Below, piece by piece: positions 35,601-47,306 of a stretch of DNA of 64,000 bases (its first letter is position 1; every line of letters begins with the position of its first letter). The notes under the pieces are model-generated. The model was not told the DNA's origin and did not search any database. It saw only the letters and a program-made list of their open reading frames with translations. The DNA is from Yamagishiella unicocca. Lineage: Eukaryota; Chlorophyta; Chlorophyceae; Chlamydomonadales; Volvocaceae. The translations under genes and the position numbers were made by a program. The DNA is taken from positions 868,001 through 932,000 of the forward strand of contig BDSL01000029.1 in the NCBI GenBank assembly GCA_003116995.1, read 5' to 3'.

Positions 35601-38600
35601 TGCACATGTTGTTGGGCCTTCTGCAGCCCTTCCAGGCTCTCCTGCACATGCAACTCGCGGGTTTCTACCAGGCGCAACAAACAAACGATAAGTTACACGA
35701 GCCACCATACCTGCAGCGCTTGTTGCGCTTCATCACGGCTTTTAGCAGCTGCCAACAGCTGCCCCTGCGTGGCCTCCAGTTCCTCTTGTGTCGCCGCTGC
35801 CCGGCGCTCAGCGGCAGCCGCCTGCTGCTCGTGTCGCTCGACAGCAATCGCCAGTTCCTGTGTTCGGTGGTTTGTTTCATGTCACGCAATTCTGTACATC
35901 CGTCACGCGTTGCTGCATAAACCACAAGCACCCCACCTTCTGCTCTTGGCGAAGGTTGGTGAGCTGGCCCTGCACGTCGTGTACATCTGCTTCTCCCTGC
36001 TGCACCTGTTGCCGGGCGTCCTGCAGCTCTTCCAGACACGCCTGCACAGGTTGCAGCCGCAGGCACAGAGTCTCAACCCATGCGAAATAGAGGGCAGTCC
36101 AGCCCTAGCTGCATGCGCGATGCTACCTGTACAGCCTGCTCCGCTGCTTCCCGGCGCCTTGCCGCTGCTTCTGCAGCCTGTTGGGTTAGGTACACCGTAC
36201 AAGAAGCGACAGGGTTGGTGAATGCTGAGTGGCGACGCCCCAACTGATGCCGTTCGATTGTACGACGCTCTTGTGGAACCCACCTCGACCTCGTTAGCTT
36301 TTTCCCGCTGCGCCACAGCCAACTCTTCTGCCACCGCTACCAGCTCTGCTTTGGCTTCCCTTGCCTTGCGCTGCAGCAGCTCCAACTCTTCCAAATCTTT
36401 GTTGTGGTCCTGGCGGGTCTTTTCGACTTGCAAGGCTAGCTCATTCACCTCCTGCCGTGACGACGCTGCGTCCTGCTCAGCCTGAATAAAAGAGCAAGCG
36501 AGCCCAAGAACAACACGGTCGTGTGCGCGAAACTCAGTACATAGGACGGGTTTGGGTGACCGCAAATTCACGAAACCGTGAAACTGCAAAAAATCTTACG
36601 TAGTATTGCCACACGATAGGGCGCCTACGATCTCACCTGCTGTGCCCGCTGCAGGACCTCTTCCAGTTGTGCCTGAATCAGACAACAAGACATGTGAAGG
36701 TAAGGGTTTATGCAATGTCGTTTTGGCAGCCCCTGCGTTCGCAGCTGTCCCCGTCACCTGCAGCTGTTGCAGCTCGTGCTCCCCAGCTTTGCGCGCCTGC
36801 TCCGCCAAGACGCAAGCATGCTGCTCGTGTAGGAGCCGCTGCTGCGCCTCCTGTACACGCTCCTCATGCTCCTTCGCTGACGCCCGGCCCTGCTGCACTT
36901 GCGCGCGCTCCTCATTCACCCTTGCCTCAAGGCGCTCGAGTTCGGCCCTGGCAGCGGACAGCTCCGCGGCCATGCGACCCGATGAAAGCTGACCAGCAAT
37001 GATGCAGCGCTGGACCGTGTCGGCTTCATCTCGTAATGCCTATACCACAGCAGGATACAACTCACGTTACTCCACGTCCATCCTAATCCAATGTATACTT
37101 CACCCATATCGGAACCAGATGCCTGGTATGCAGGTTCGGCTTCGTTGCTGCCACTACCAACGCATTTTCAGCCCTGCCCTGTATCGCCTGCATACTTGAA
37201 ACCATATCAGCGCTAAACGTATCCCACAGTCGCAACTTTTTCAGGCGCGGCGCGCACCTTCACACGTTGCAGCTCCTCGCCGGCCTGCTCCTCCGCCGCG
37301 GCTTTGTTGCGAAGCGCCGCGGACACCTGGTACGCCAGCCGCAGGTTTTGCGCCTGCAGATCCAACAGGCGCTGCGTAACATTGGCTACGTGCCCCTCCA
37401 GCTGCTCCAAATCCGAAGCGGCCTCCTCCAGGAGTTCCTCCATGCCGGACATGGCTGCCGACAGCGGGCGTTTCAAGCTGCTGCTGGCCCCCGTGGAGCG
37501 GCTGTCGCCGGCGCCGCCGCCGCTGCTGGTGATGGCAGCTACCTGTTGTGCGCGCAGCTTCTGGCGCAGGGCAACAAGCTCGCCGTGCTGTGCCATGCCA
37601 GCGTGGCGCTCCTGTTCCAAATGGTGCAGCACCTGCGGGGACACACCCAATGCAGGGTAAGCAAATAGCATACGCGTGGCTTTGCGACAGTTCCGGCTAC
37701 CTGCAACGTTATACAGGCCTGGAGTCAGGTGGCCCTCCATGCCCCTATGGGCTCAGCGCTCAAACCCGTCCGGTCCCGTACCTTGCTGTGCTCTGCCGTA
37801 AGCGACTGCAACTCCCGCTGCAGAGACATGAGCCGCTCATCCGGGGGCATGGAAGAGCTCGCAGGCGACATGCCAGCAGACACCGGAGCGGACGCGCTGG
37901 CCAAAGCAGGCCCAACGAACGACGCGGTGGCGCCCGCCATCCCGGTATCAAGCTCAGCTGCAATTCCCTGATCGGCCTCTGGCGGCCCGGCTACGTCCGT
38001 CTGGGACGCTGACGGTGAGTACGAACCATGATGTGTATGCGACTGGTCCGGGTGCACTAACGAAAAGTCGGTGCAGGACTGCGAGCGCCTGCGCACAATC
38101 ACCAATCGAGTGTACGACGTACGTAAGTCTATTGCACTGCAAGAACGAAGCGGCGCAGAACGTGGTGGAGTTCGAGCTTGCAAAGAGGCACGCGGAGGCA
38201 AAGGAGTGCTGTGAGAATACCAAACTGCGCACCTTACACCTAGGTGACGCTTGACTTTGCGTTTCGTCCGTTGGTTTGGAGCTATATGTTGGGACTGTCC
38301 AGGAGTCGCTGCGTGTTGATTTGTCGCCGCCGAGGACATGACCGCTGCAGCGGCCGGTGCGGCGGCTGTGGCGGCAGCAATGTTGTCCTGCAGCTCTGAC
38401 AGTTGTGCCGCACTTGCCTGGAGATCAGCATAAGCCCACTTAGGCTTCAGCCTATGGCGCCATTTTCAACAAAGCAAGTGACAACGAGACGAAACTGTAT
38501 TGCTCACCTGCACTAGTAGGTCAAGCTGTTCCAGTTGGACCAATTTGTCCTGCAGACGCTGTTCGGCAGCTTGCCGCTTTTCATTCACGGTCTGAAAGGC

Positions 38601-41110
38601 ATTGCGCGGGCAAGACCGGTGAGGTAAGTGGACGCCGCTGTGCCATGTTGGCTTTCTTATTCGAACCAGCGCCTGGGCGTACCTTCATGTGTTGTTTTTG
38701 TGCTTCCAACTCGGCTTTAGCAGCCTCCAGCTCTGCGCGAACAGCTTCCAGCTCAATGCTACATGACGATACCTGCACGTTCCGGCACGTTTCCGGCATA
38801 TTGGAAGAGCTCCAGAGGCGGATGTGGCTTCTAAGATACCCAGTCAAAGGCAGGAGGGCGCAGCCACTTGGCAACCAAACCCAGCACACCTTGGACGAGG
38901 TGTCGGTGAGGCTAGCGACCAGCTCTTTCCGTCTTTCCTGCGCGGGACATCCGCTCACGCACGTGTTGAGACAGGCGGCCCGTAGTCGTGTTTTCGCTAC
39001 TGCGACGAAAATACTGTCAACGCGTTCGTACCTCAAGCTCTTGCACACCACGTTGCAGCACGCTCAGCTGATGCGTCTGTTCGGCCAGCTCCGCGGTCAG
39101 CGTCGATGCGGCAGCATCTGGGCCCGTTGACCTGTGAGGCGGTCCCGATGGGGGTCATGTTCTGCGCCGTGCAACATATCGCCGTGGTGAGCGGCAACCC
39201 GGCTTCTGTGTTTGAAACGAAGCAATATGTCGCTCGGATCATGTACATGCAGTCTCTACCACACGTCATTTGCTCTATACTTTGGCCGGTTATCGTGGGT
39301 TACGATGGCATATCCCTTTCTCAGCCTACCTTGCTGGCTCCGTAGATGATGCCCCAGGGACTGTCTGAGGACGGCTGCCACTACCGGAAGCGTTGCCGGC
39401 CACTCCGTCCGCGTGGACGTCAACGAATGCACGGTTTTCCATGTGCTGTGAGAACGGCTGCCACTCGGGTTGATGATGCACGGGCGAGGCGACCGCGTCA
39501 CTGTACGCTCCTGCAGTGCTCTCCGCGGCTGACGTGAAAACCTCATCCCGGGACTGGAGACGCGGTCCGGCGGTTTCTTCATCGCGCATACGCGCAAGGA
39601 AAACTGAGCTGGAGGCGTTAGGGTGAATCGGATCTTCGGACCAAAGCCCCAGGCCCCGTGGCGATGGCGAGCGCAGCGACGTCTCCGCTAGAGCTCGCTG
39701 CTGGGCTGCCTCCTGCTCCAAAACACAGGATCAACGCAAGGTTACACCAGATTCCTAGCTTATGGATTGTGCTGTCGCGCAAGCATGCAGCACCCGCGAG
39801 GGTCATTCACATCCTTCGAGCAAAACACCTGGTACGATAGCTGACTGCAAACCAAAAGCATAGGTTTGGCATTTGAAGTCTGAAGTAGATTGACACCAAT
39901 AATTCACATCTCTATCACCAATGAGCACTTGCAGGTACTCTTACCTGCAGGACCCGAAGCAGCGACGCCACCTCCGCGTTCGGCGTTCCGGCCTGAGGCG
40001 TGTGTGGTGGTTGCGGCCGTGACTGGACTCAGCCTAATTTGAGTTGAATAGGTGAATCCGTTCTGGCTCAATGCCGGCGTGCAATCAAAGCCTACGATGC
40101 ATTGTGCTGTGCAAAGGCGCACCTGTGGCATAGCGCCTGAAGGACCTGCGCCACCCACTCGAGATGCACTCCAGCTAGAGCCCATGGGGCTGGTTAGTCC
40201 TGGAGCAGCCTTGCTGGGCGACACAAGTTGGTGCAAGAAGTCCACATGGGCCCTGACGGTAGACGCAGTACGGCGAGCCTCGCTGGCCTGATGCGCTAGT
40301 TGCGTGAGTCCCGTGTTCAGCTGCAAGCGGAATGACCGATCGAGGTGGTTATTTGCTGCAGCGTGCAAGTACTAGCCGCTGCATTTCTGCTCGGCTGCGA
40401 GCGCTGTGATGCGGGAATAGCTTTACATTTACCTCGTCTTGGAATGCCGAGAGTGTCTTGTTAGCGGAGGAAAGGGCGCCAAGGCTGCTCTGGACCACGC
40501 GAGGGATCGGTGATCGTCCACCAGGGCTCTGCTCCGGCCCTGTCATATGGCAAACGGAGGGTAACCCGTCTGAAGCAGGCAGGTACCGTTGTTTGTAGGT
40601 GGTAGGCGCACACCAGATCCTCCGTAGTACGCATTGGTTCAGTGGGTTTCCACAATCAACATATTCGGTGATACCGTGTGTACCCGTACACGTGCCTGGA
40701 TACCAAGGCACCCGCAACCCAGAAATGTACCATCGGTCTGATGCCCATTAAAGCCTGACTCAACCAAACACACCTTGTGTCGTCAGGAAGGAGGCCGAAA
40801 AGGGCCCACTCCCCCAGGCTGTTCGGTTTGTGCCGGAGGGTGTGCTAAACGCCTCCTACAGCATGTCACAGGCGTTGCGTATTTGCCGGGCGCAAGCCGA
40901 CCGCCCACTCCCAACTAAACAAAACATTACCTGTCCAGACGAACCCATATTCGTCGCAAAGCTCTGCTGCTTCACACGATTTAGCATTTCTGAGACCTCC
41001 GCCAGCCCTTCTGCACGTTGCCTGGATACAGCCTCGAGGTCCTGGCAAGCCTGGTCCAATCGCGCCGTCTCCTCGTGCAGCGAGCTCTGCTGCCTAAAGA
41101 GAAGAGACAT
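23666..41110 (-). CDS. Giant coiled-coil protein, probably centriolar/ciliary
   Basis: About 35 exons on the minus strand, roughly 3,500-4,000 aa. I cannot assign a named family. Longest coding blocks (approximate): 39712-39330, 38008-37782, 37630-37260, 35430-35050, 34640-34250, 33870-33300, 33130-32540, 32010-31060, 30320-29710, 29490-28310, 28080-27450, 27219-26080, 25165-24770 and 24444-23666. Nearly all exons end in a Gln or Lys codon followed by gtgcg or gtgag, phase 0. Almost every block is heptad-rich in Ala, Glu, Gln, Leu and Arg (e.g. AAELSAARAELERLEARV), separated by Ser/Pro/Thr-rich linkers. No enzyme domain or membrane helix is seen. QT(D/E) motifs recur six times, including ATQTD and WTQTE, which resemble dynein light chain LC8 sites. 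The first ATG (41110) is immediately followed by an acceptor-like ctctttag, so a 5' exon may be missing. Division into more than one gene cannot be excluded. Confidence 0.72.
25255..25335. repeat. Tandem duplication in coiled-coil gene intron
   Basis: A segment containing gcatccataaatcgc and cccaagcc occurs twice in succession. Confidence 0.75.
31195..31360 (-). repeat. Internal coding tandem repeat (about 81 bp, two copies)
   Basis: Within the exon at 32010-31060 the protein repeats a 27-residue heptad block: EHKQAQENAARFQAMLTEEL is followed by ESKQAQEAAARFEAMLEE. Confidence 0.85.
35049..36060 (-). repeat. Tandem duplication of a two-exon unit in the coiled-coil gene
   Basis: Exon pair A (about 36058-35937 and 35880-35712) and pair B (about 35660-35537 and 35430-35049) encode the same pattern. 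VQQGEADVHDVQGQLTNLRQ matches VQQGEADVKDVQCQLMILRQ, and VERHEQQAAAAERRAA occurs in both second exons. The copies are offset by about 400-430 bp. Confidence 0.88.
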
Positions 41111-41516
41111 CGCGACGTACCAGAAAACCTAGCGCTACATGTGCAGGTCGCCTTGCTCAATTGTCGGCAAGAACCTTGCGTCCATCTCATGAGGGGACAT
41201 TACTGCGGTCAACAACACGTAAGATGGTAGAGACCATTCTTATAAGAATATGAGTACTTCCTGCAAATACGTAAGGGCACGCGTTCTGCCTGTATCATTG
41301 GGGCACGTCAGCCAGCTGCCGCACTTTGAATGATGGTCGCGGAACAAAACGGCTTTACCAATTCATGAAGCTTACATCAAAAAAATGTCTAAGAATATTT
41401 ATGTATATACTGCACCTAAGGCAAACACGGCGCAATTTACTGGAATTTCCTTGCTCGGCTTGCTTTTCTCGCGTGCCAACCTTGGCGTCCAAACATACGT
41501 AATATAGTCATGGAAT
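41111..41516. promoter_or_regulatory. Bidirectional promoter region, coiled-coil gene / FUZ
   Basis: About 400 bp between opposed start codons. The half next to FUZ (41340-41516) is AT-rich, with tatttatgtatatactgc at about 41396. This is an inference from gene arrangement; no transcription-factor site was recognised. Confidence 0.4.
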
Positions 41517-44500
41517 ATGCCACAACTATTTTTGATACTTGAGGAGGGCAATAATGCCCTGCTCACACGCGCTTTAGGGGACATCCAGACTCCTAGGTTT
41601 GCATCTCAAGGACTCCTCAGCACAATTGCATCATGGTGCATGGAGAGCTCAGGACATGAGCTTCGGGTCATCGCGAGCACCAACGTGCGAGTCGTTTACC
41701 GCAGGCGGGTAGCACGGTGCTGGGTTTTAAGCTGGCCTTTCCAAACACGCGTACACCTGACCAGGGCAGTTGCGTGCCCTACTTCCTCTTGTAAACAGAT
41801 TCGATAACCACCTACTTTTCGTGCTGGTCACTAGCAACCTGCTGCTCCAGACGGAGCTGTTACACCTGCACTTGGAAGTAAGTAAGGGTTTATCTTCCAA
41901 GGCGATTACCCACAGCCCTTTGCCCTCCCTTAGACACATCCCTGCCGTTCCTTGGGGCCCGGCTGCGGTGGGGCTGCCACCCGAGGTTTGCGTGCGCAAG
42001 TACACATAAGACCAGCGTACCCTGGTACCGCGGCCTCGTACGAGCTTTGCCTCCATGGGGCTGCCTGCGTTGTGTCGCCGTGTTGCAGACATTGTACGAT
42101 GCGCTGCTCCTGCTCCTGGGGTCGGCGGCCCTTGTGCTGGATACGTCAGCGAAGATCAGCGTGCTTAAGATGAAGCTGAAAGGTGAGTTGTAATCTGGAC
42201 GGAGGCGCTTGGTCAAAAGAAGACTGATGCTGGACGAGAGGCGGGTGCACGGGCACACAAACGTACTGGTTGCATTTTTGCTTTTGCGTGAACCTCTGAA
42301 CGTTCGACCACAGCCGTTGGCAGTTACTACCTAGGACACAATTACTATCTGTCCGTGCTGACTGCTCCTTATTGCACCCCCTGTCGGACAGCCCAAGATG
42401 TGCAGCGGGCCGTGGATTCGCTAATCGCAGATGACACTCTGGTGCCGTGTATTCTGTTGCCAGTGCCACAGGTCTGTCAGGGCGGTTCCATGGTCGCGGG
42501 GGACCGACTGTGAAAACGTGTTCGACGGGCCGCCATGGCAAACACAATCATTGTACTCACCTCGTGACCATGTACTGAATAATCGTGTCCATCGGCACAA
42601 ACAGCTAAACCACTGGACATGGGAACCGCATACCTTAACGACTGTGGCTTCTGGCATCTCCATGTTTCGATTTCACCGATTGCCTAGCCTGATTCCCCAA
42701 TTCGTCGCTTTACCTCTTGCCATCCACAACGTGACGCACCGCGGACTATAGCTGTTGGGCCTGTCGCTGCGGGACAAGGCGACCCTGCAAGCCTCCCTGA
42801 CGAAAGTCGTCGCAACGCTGGACTGCCAGCATGCCGCGCTGATCAGCGAGGGGTATTACTTGGCCGCAACGCACGGTACGGCACGGCAGGGCATGGTGCT
42901 GGAACACGCGGTGAACGCGTTGTTGGTAATATGTTGCTGTGGTGACCGACTGAAGTGCTTTTGCCTGGAGGAACTGTCCTACTATCTGAAATCCGTCTAG
43001 AATGCTCGCATGTATCGTACCTGTCCTTTCCCGTCATTACTTTACCTTCACGCTTCAAGTCCTCTTTACAGGAGTACCCGAACTTCAATACTGCGACATT
43101 GAATTTATCGGCAGCGTAGGGGAATTTAGCATCTCCCAACACCTGTATTTCTTTGTGACTCGTGTCGTTTCCGCCGCCCTACGCCTCCCCCCGACCTACC
43201 GCCGTGGTCCAGGCTGGTGGACCCTGCTGTCACCGCGTGAACAGATGCTCGTTCAACACCTTGCCACCCAGCAGGCAGCTCACCATGTGGGTGCAGATAG
43301 GCGCACGCTGAGGGGTCCATAGATAGATAACGCGGGGTCCGTGTAACCTTACTTATCCGTAGCCTAAGTTCATCGGTGCCTGGCCTGGTCTGGTAGGGTC
43401 GGCCTACCTATACACGCCTTGGAATTACTGCGCTGGGAGTAAGTAGCCAATAACCTCCTGCACGCAGTCTGGTGACTCGCCCCCGGAGCTGCTGGTACAT
43501 GTTGGGAAAAGGCATTACGAGGCGCCGTTTCGGTTGCGGTTGTTACGGCTGCAGGAAGGTACGCTAGGCGAGGGTGAAAGTCTAAAACATGCTGTTTGCC
43601 GCCGCGAGAAGGGTTGCGAGGATGGAACCTTGTTTGAGTCCTGCAATCAGCAACTGGACTCGAAACGCCGCAGCGTAGCGTTTCCCAACATGACTCCGTC
43701 AACTAATTTGAAAGCACCCGTTCCAACATGACACCGTCAGCTAATTTGAAGGCACCCATGCATTCTTGAAACACACTCACGCACCCTACCCGTTCCACTT
43801 GCAGCTGTGCTGTTGGCCGTCTTGTTCGAGTATGGGGGTCCACCGCCGCCACCAATGAAGGTGTGTGTGTGTCTCGCCCATTGCACGGGCAGACCCACTT
43901 GGACCCGCATACTGCGTGGTACCGCGCGTTGCCTCACTGCAGTTTACACGCGTTGCGTTGGGGGCAGCACGCGTTGCATCGGTGCTGCCCCCAACGCCCA
44001 AGACACCAGCGTGAATGAAAGATGTATACAGCTACATCAACATTCCACCGATTACAACTTACACTTGCAACAGTTTAGATGCTGCTACTGTACGCAGAGT
44101 AGCAATCTCAGCTCGGCGCCTCTGTCATGCGTGCTTGGACGCTATGTCACCTTGATGTTGAGTTCTAGTCGCTAGCACTAGCGTGATGAGGTTTTTGCTA
44201 ACCGCCGGCGAGTACAACCTACAACCTCCCGCATGCCGCTGCAGGATTACGAGGCAAAGCTGCGGTCCCACATGCACGGCGCTAGCCATACACTCGAGGT
44301 AGGCGAGCGAGGCATAATGGTGACGTGACGACGGTAAACCGAAGAGCGGACGATCTTCCGTCACTGCACCGTTTTTCTCATAATTGGAAACCTGTTTTAG
44401 CTGCTTTCATTCTGCAATGTAAAGTCCGTTCCGAAGGACACCGGCTAGCGACTCGTCATCCTAAGGGTGTCGTTGAAGCCAAGCCAAGCCCGTCGCCGAC

Positions 44501-47306
44501 CTCGCTTACTAGGTCTCCCCCCGCATCTCTCGCCCGCCATATCTCTCCCGCAGACGCCGCTATGGCTCAGCCCACCTGTGCCCCAGTTTTCACCCATCAC
44601 CTTCGACCTGGCGCTAGTGGTGGAGCATTCCCCGCCCTCCGCTGTGCTACTGTGGGGCCACAGCGGCGCCGCGCCGCAGCAGGTGGGGCGGGTGGTTGGG
44701 TCGGCGACCCAGCACAGTGCAAGCTCCCGCGCGCCGCTTTTGGTGTTGCTGTTTGCGGCGGCGGCACTAACGCGAAGCTACGTTTTCCTGGCGATATTGT
44801 GTGGCATGGGTTGCAGTTGAGATAATATGCCTGAAAATTACGCGCCTCAACTTAGCTGTATGCGCAAAATGCTCGGTCCGAAATTTTCTTCAGTATGAGA
44901 ACCAGACCACGCCTCCAGCTATTCATGAATGTGAGGTTTTGCGATGAACCTGGATTCGCGATGGCTCCTCCTTCATGCTTCCTGCTGCCGCTCTTCACGC
45001 GTCGTCGTGGCGCAGGGCTTCAACCCGCTGGTGTCGCCGACCCTGCGCAAGCAAATGGGCAGCACCGCAAGCCCAATTGCTCCACGCATGTCATACAGGT
45101 AGGCAGGTAGTCACACGCCGGCGCCGCGGGGAGTCACATCTTGTTGCACGGTCCACGTCTCATCAGCTATCACCTCGTCTCTTCTACCTCCGTGACCACA
45201 GAACCCGGTAACGCTTTCCAGCTGTAATCATAAACGTGTATTTGACACGTGTCTCCCGTTAATACTTACCATATGTCATTTGTCGGTCCCGCTTCACCTT
45301 GCCCACTAGTCCTTACTCCATTCTTACCTGCCTCGCCCCCCGTTGTGCAGGCCGCCCTCGGCGGTGTCGGTTCCCCCGCTTTACCTTACACCTTACCCCG
45401 ACCTTACCTGGTTCGCCCCCCCCTTCGGGTTACCGGTTTTTAACTTGTAACCCCCCTTCGGGTTTCCTCTCATACGCCCCGTTGCACAGGCCGCCCTCGG
45501 CGCACCGCGAGGACGTCCTGGCGGCCGGCGGCGACGGGGTGCAGCTGTTCTTCCGGTCCACGGTGGACACCTTGATTTCCTTTGTGCTGCAGACCTGGCC
45601 GCAGATGCACCCTGCGCTGCAGGCCACGTTGCAGGACCGGAAGTGCATGGGCGGCGACGTCGGGGCGCGAAGTCCACCGCACAGCCCTCCGCAGGTGGGG
45701 CAGAAGGGAGGCGAGGTCGCGATGCGTGGGCGCTGCTGCCGCGTGGGTTGCGCTAGACACCCGAGTCACACGGTCGGTGAGGCTGGGGTGTGTGTGTGTT
45801 ACGGTGTGCCGACACCAGCTCGAACGCTACCCGTGTGTGGTACCAGAAGACACCAGGTATCGCTACGCTGGTTACTTTCTTGAGGTATTGGACGGCGCTG
45901 TGTGCTGCGCGCGTCATGCCACACGCATCCAGGGGTTCGACCCTCGTTGAAATGCACCGCCAGCGGCACCTTGTCGGCGACACGCACGCGGTGACCACAC
46001 GCAGGTGACAAGCGCGCCGGTGACGCCCAGCGCGTCTCCGCAGCGGTCGGAGCAGCAGCCAACGACGCCGAGCCGAATGTCCACACCGCCACCCCACCCT
46101 GGCCGCGGGACGTCTCCCGCCTCACGCCTTGGCCTAGGCGCCGCCGGCAGCGCCATACGGCGCATCTCCAGCAGCGCCATGAGCAGCTCAGTGACAGGCG
46201 CAAACCGGCTGCAGGCCCTGTTCGGGCGGAGCAGCAGCCCAGCGGTGGACACCATGGCGCAGACCGTAGGCCAAGCTGTCGGCGCCGAGTCTGGCCTGGG
46301 CGGCGCTGGAATCTACGAGCCGCCTGAGCTTGCGAACTTTCCGTATGAGGAGGTGCACGCCGTGATCGAAGGTGGCTCGGGGACGGGAGGGCTTTGGGAA
46401 AGGGAAGCTACAGGAAAGAACCGGTTATTCGACACGGGAAGTGTAGCTGGTGCATAGCCTTCGGACACGTGGACGCGCGCGCATGCTGGGGGAGGGGAGG
46501 GGTAGGGGAGATGGAGATGAGCGCAACGGTGGGTATGGTGTGACTGTAGCTAACGTTGGGGACGAGGCCAGCGAGGTGCCCAGCTGGATGATGCTGATGG
46601 GTACCATCGGCGGGTGTCTTATGGTGGGGCTGCCCAGCTAGCAGCGCGAAATAAGTCTGGAGCTGTGGCAAGCAGGGTTTCCACGGCGTGCTGGCGCCCA
46701 CTGCTGTGGAGGTCGGGCAGATCAGCCAGGGCGCAGCTTTGGGGCGTCGCTTCGTCCCGTCCCTCCACATGCGCTGCGTTCACGTGCTTTCATCAACATC
46801 ACATGCGCTGCATTTACGTGCTTTCATCAACTCCGCATGCGCTGCGGTTGCTACCGGTACTCGGCATCGAGACCTGACCGCCCATGGGCTGCGTGCAACC
46901 CATCCCCCTCCTACCCCGATGCTCCAGCATGCGCCCACCAAATCGGTGTCCGACGACCATGCGCCAACTATCCAGTCCCTATCGTGTAAACGGTTTTTAT
47001 GCCACCTACCCCGACCACTTCGCAACACGCACACCACTGATAGCCGTCCGGCATGTCCCGTCCAATCTGTCGCACAACGCTGCAGGCGCACGGTTGCTGG
47101 CCCTGTTAGACCGGAGCCGCGCCGCAGGGGTCGCTAACGCCCCTGGGGGGGCTAGCACCAGTCCCTCCGCTGGCGGCGGCGCCGCCGGGGAGGACATCGT
47201 GGACGTGTTTATGGCCTTTCCCAAGCGCGTGAGCCGCCTGGCGGCGCTGGAGGCGGCCGTCACGCTTCGCGCCACTTACCTGATGGCATACCATAACGAT
47301 GATTGA
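41517..47306 (+). CDS. FUZ: Fuzzy homologue (CPLANE tri-longin ciliogenesis protein)
   Basis: Exons joined in phase: 41517-41704, 41799-41877, 42089-42182, 42314-42471, 42752-42875, 43213-43286, 43468-43558, 43805-43860, 44245-44298, 44554-44682, 45016-45098, 45490-45694, 46005-46352 (tentative end), probably one near 46676, and 47086-47306; about 650 aa (human FUZ is 418). The start gives a longin-like opening (MPQLFLILEEGNNALLTRAL). The following FDNHLLFVLVTSNLLLQTEL and YDALLLLLGSAALVLDTSAK fit longin 1. HAALISEGYYL plus AATHGWWTLLSPREQ matches the VAATEGWW region of animal Fuzzy, followed by the HVGKRHYEAPFRLRLLRL and VLFEYGGPPPPP counterparts. In animals FUZ pairs with INTU as a RAB23 exchange factor in basal-body and IFT assembly. 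A low-complexity Ser/Pro insert (46005-46260) is extra. The first intron appears to use a GC donor. The 3' exons are the least certain part. Confidence 0.72.
43682..43762. repeat. 40-bp tandem duplication in FUZ intron
   Basis: ccaacatgactccgtcaact with its downstream aatttgaaagcaccc is repeated once with a few substitutions. Confidence 0.85.
43955..43997. repeat. Perfect 16-bp inverted repeat (hairpin) in FUZ intron
   Basis: Arms gcgttgggggcagcac (43955-43970) and gtgctgcccccaacgc (43982-43997) are exact reverse complements with an 11-base loop. Confidence 0.9.
45336..45503 (+). repeat. Duplicated intron end plus exon start (FUZ)
   Basis: The sequence ccccgttgtgcag followed by gccgccctcggcg (45336-45362) recurs about 140 bp downstream as ccccgttgcacag followed by gccgccctcggcg (45477-45502). 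The second copy is the acceptor and start of the exon at 45490; the first is a decoy. Confidence 0.85.
46785..46853. repeat. 36-bp tandem duplication
   Basis: catgcgctgcgttcacgtgc with downstream tttcatcaac is repeated once, with a third partial start. Confidence 0.85.
46978..47010 (+). repeat. Intron-end element (FUZ last intron)
   Basis: atcgtgtaaacggtttttat followed by gccacc; member of the dispersed family. It lies 75 bp upstream of the 3' splice site at 47085 and in sense with the gene. Confidence 0.75.
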
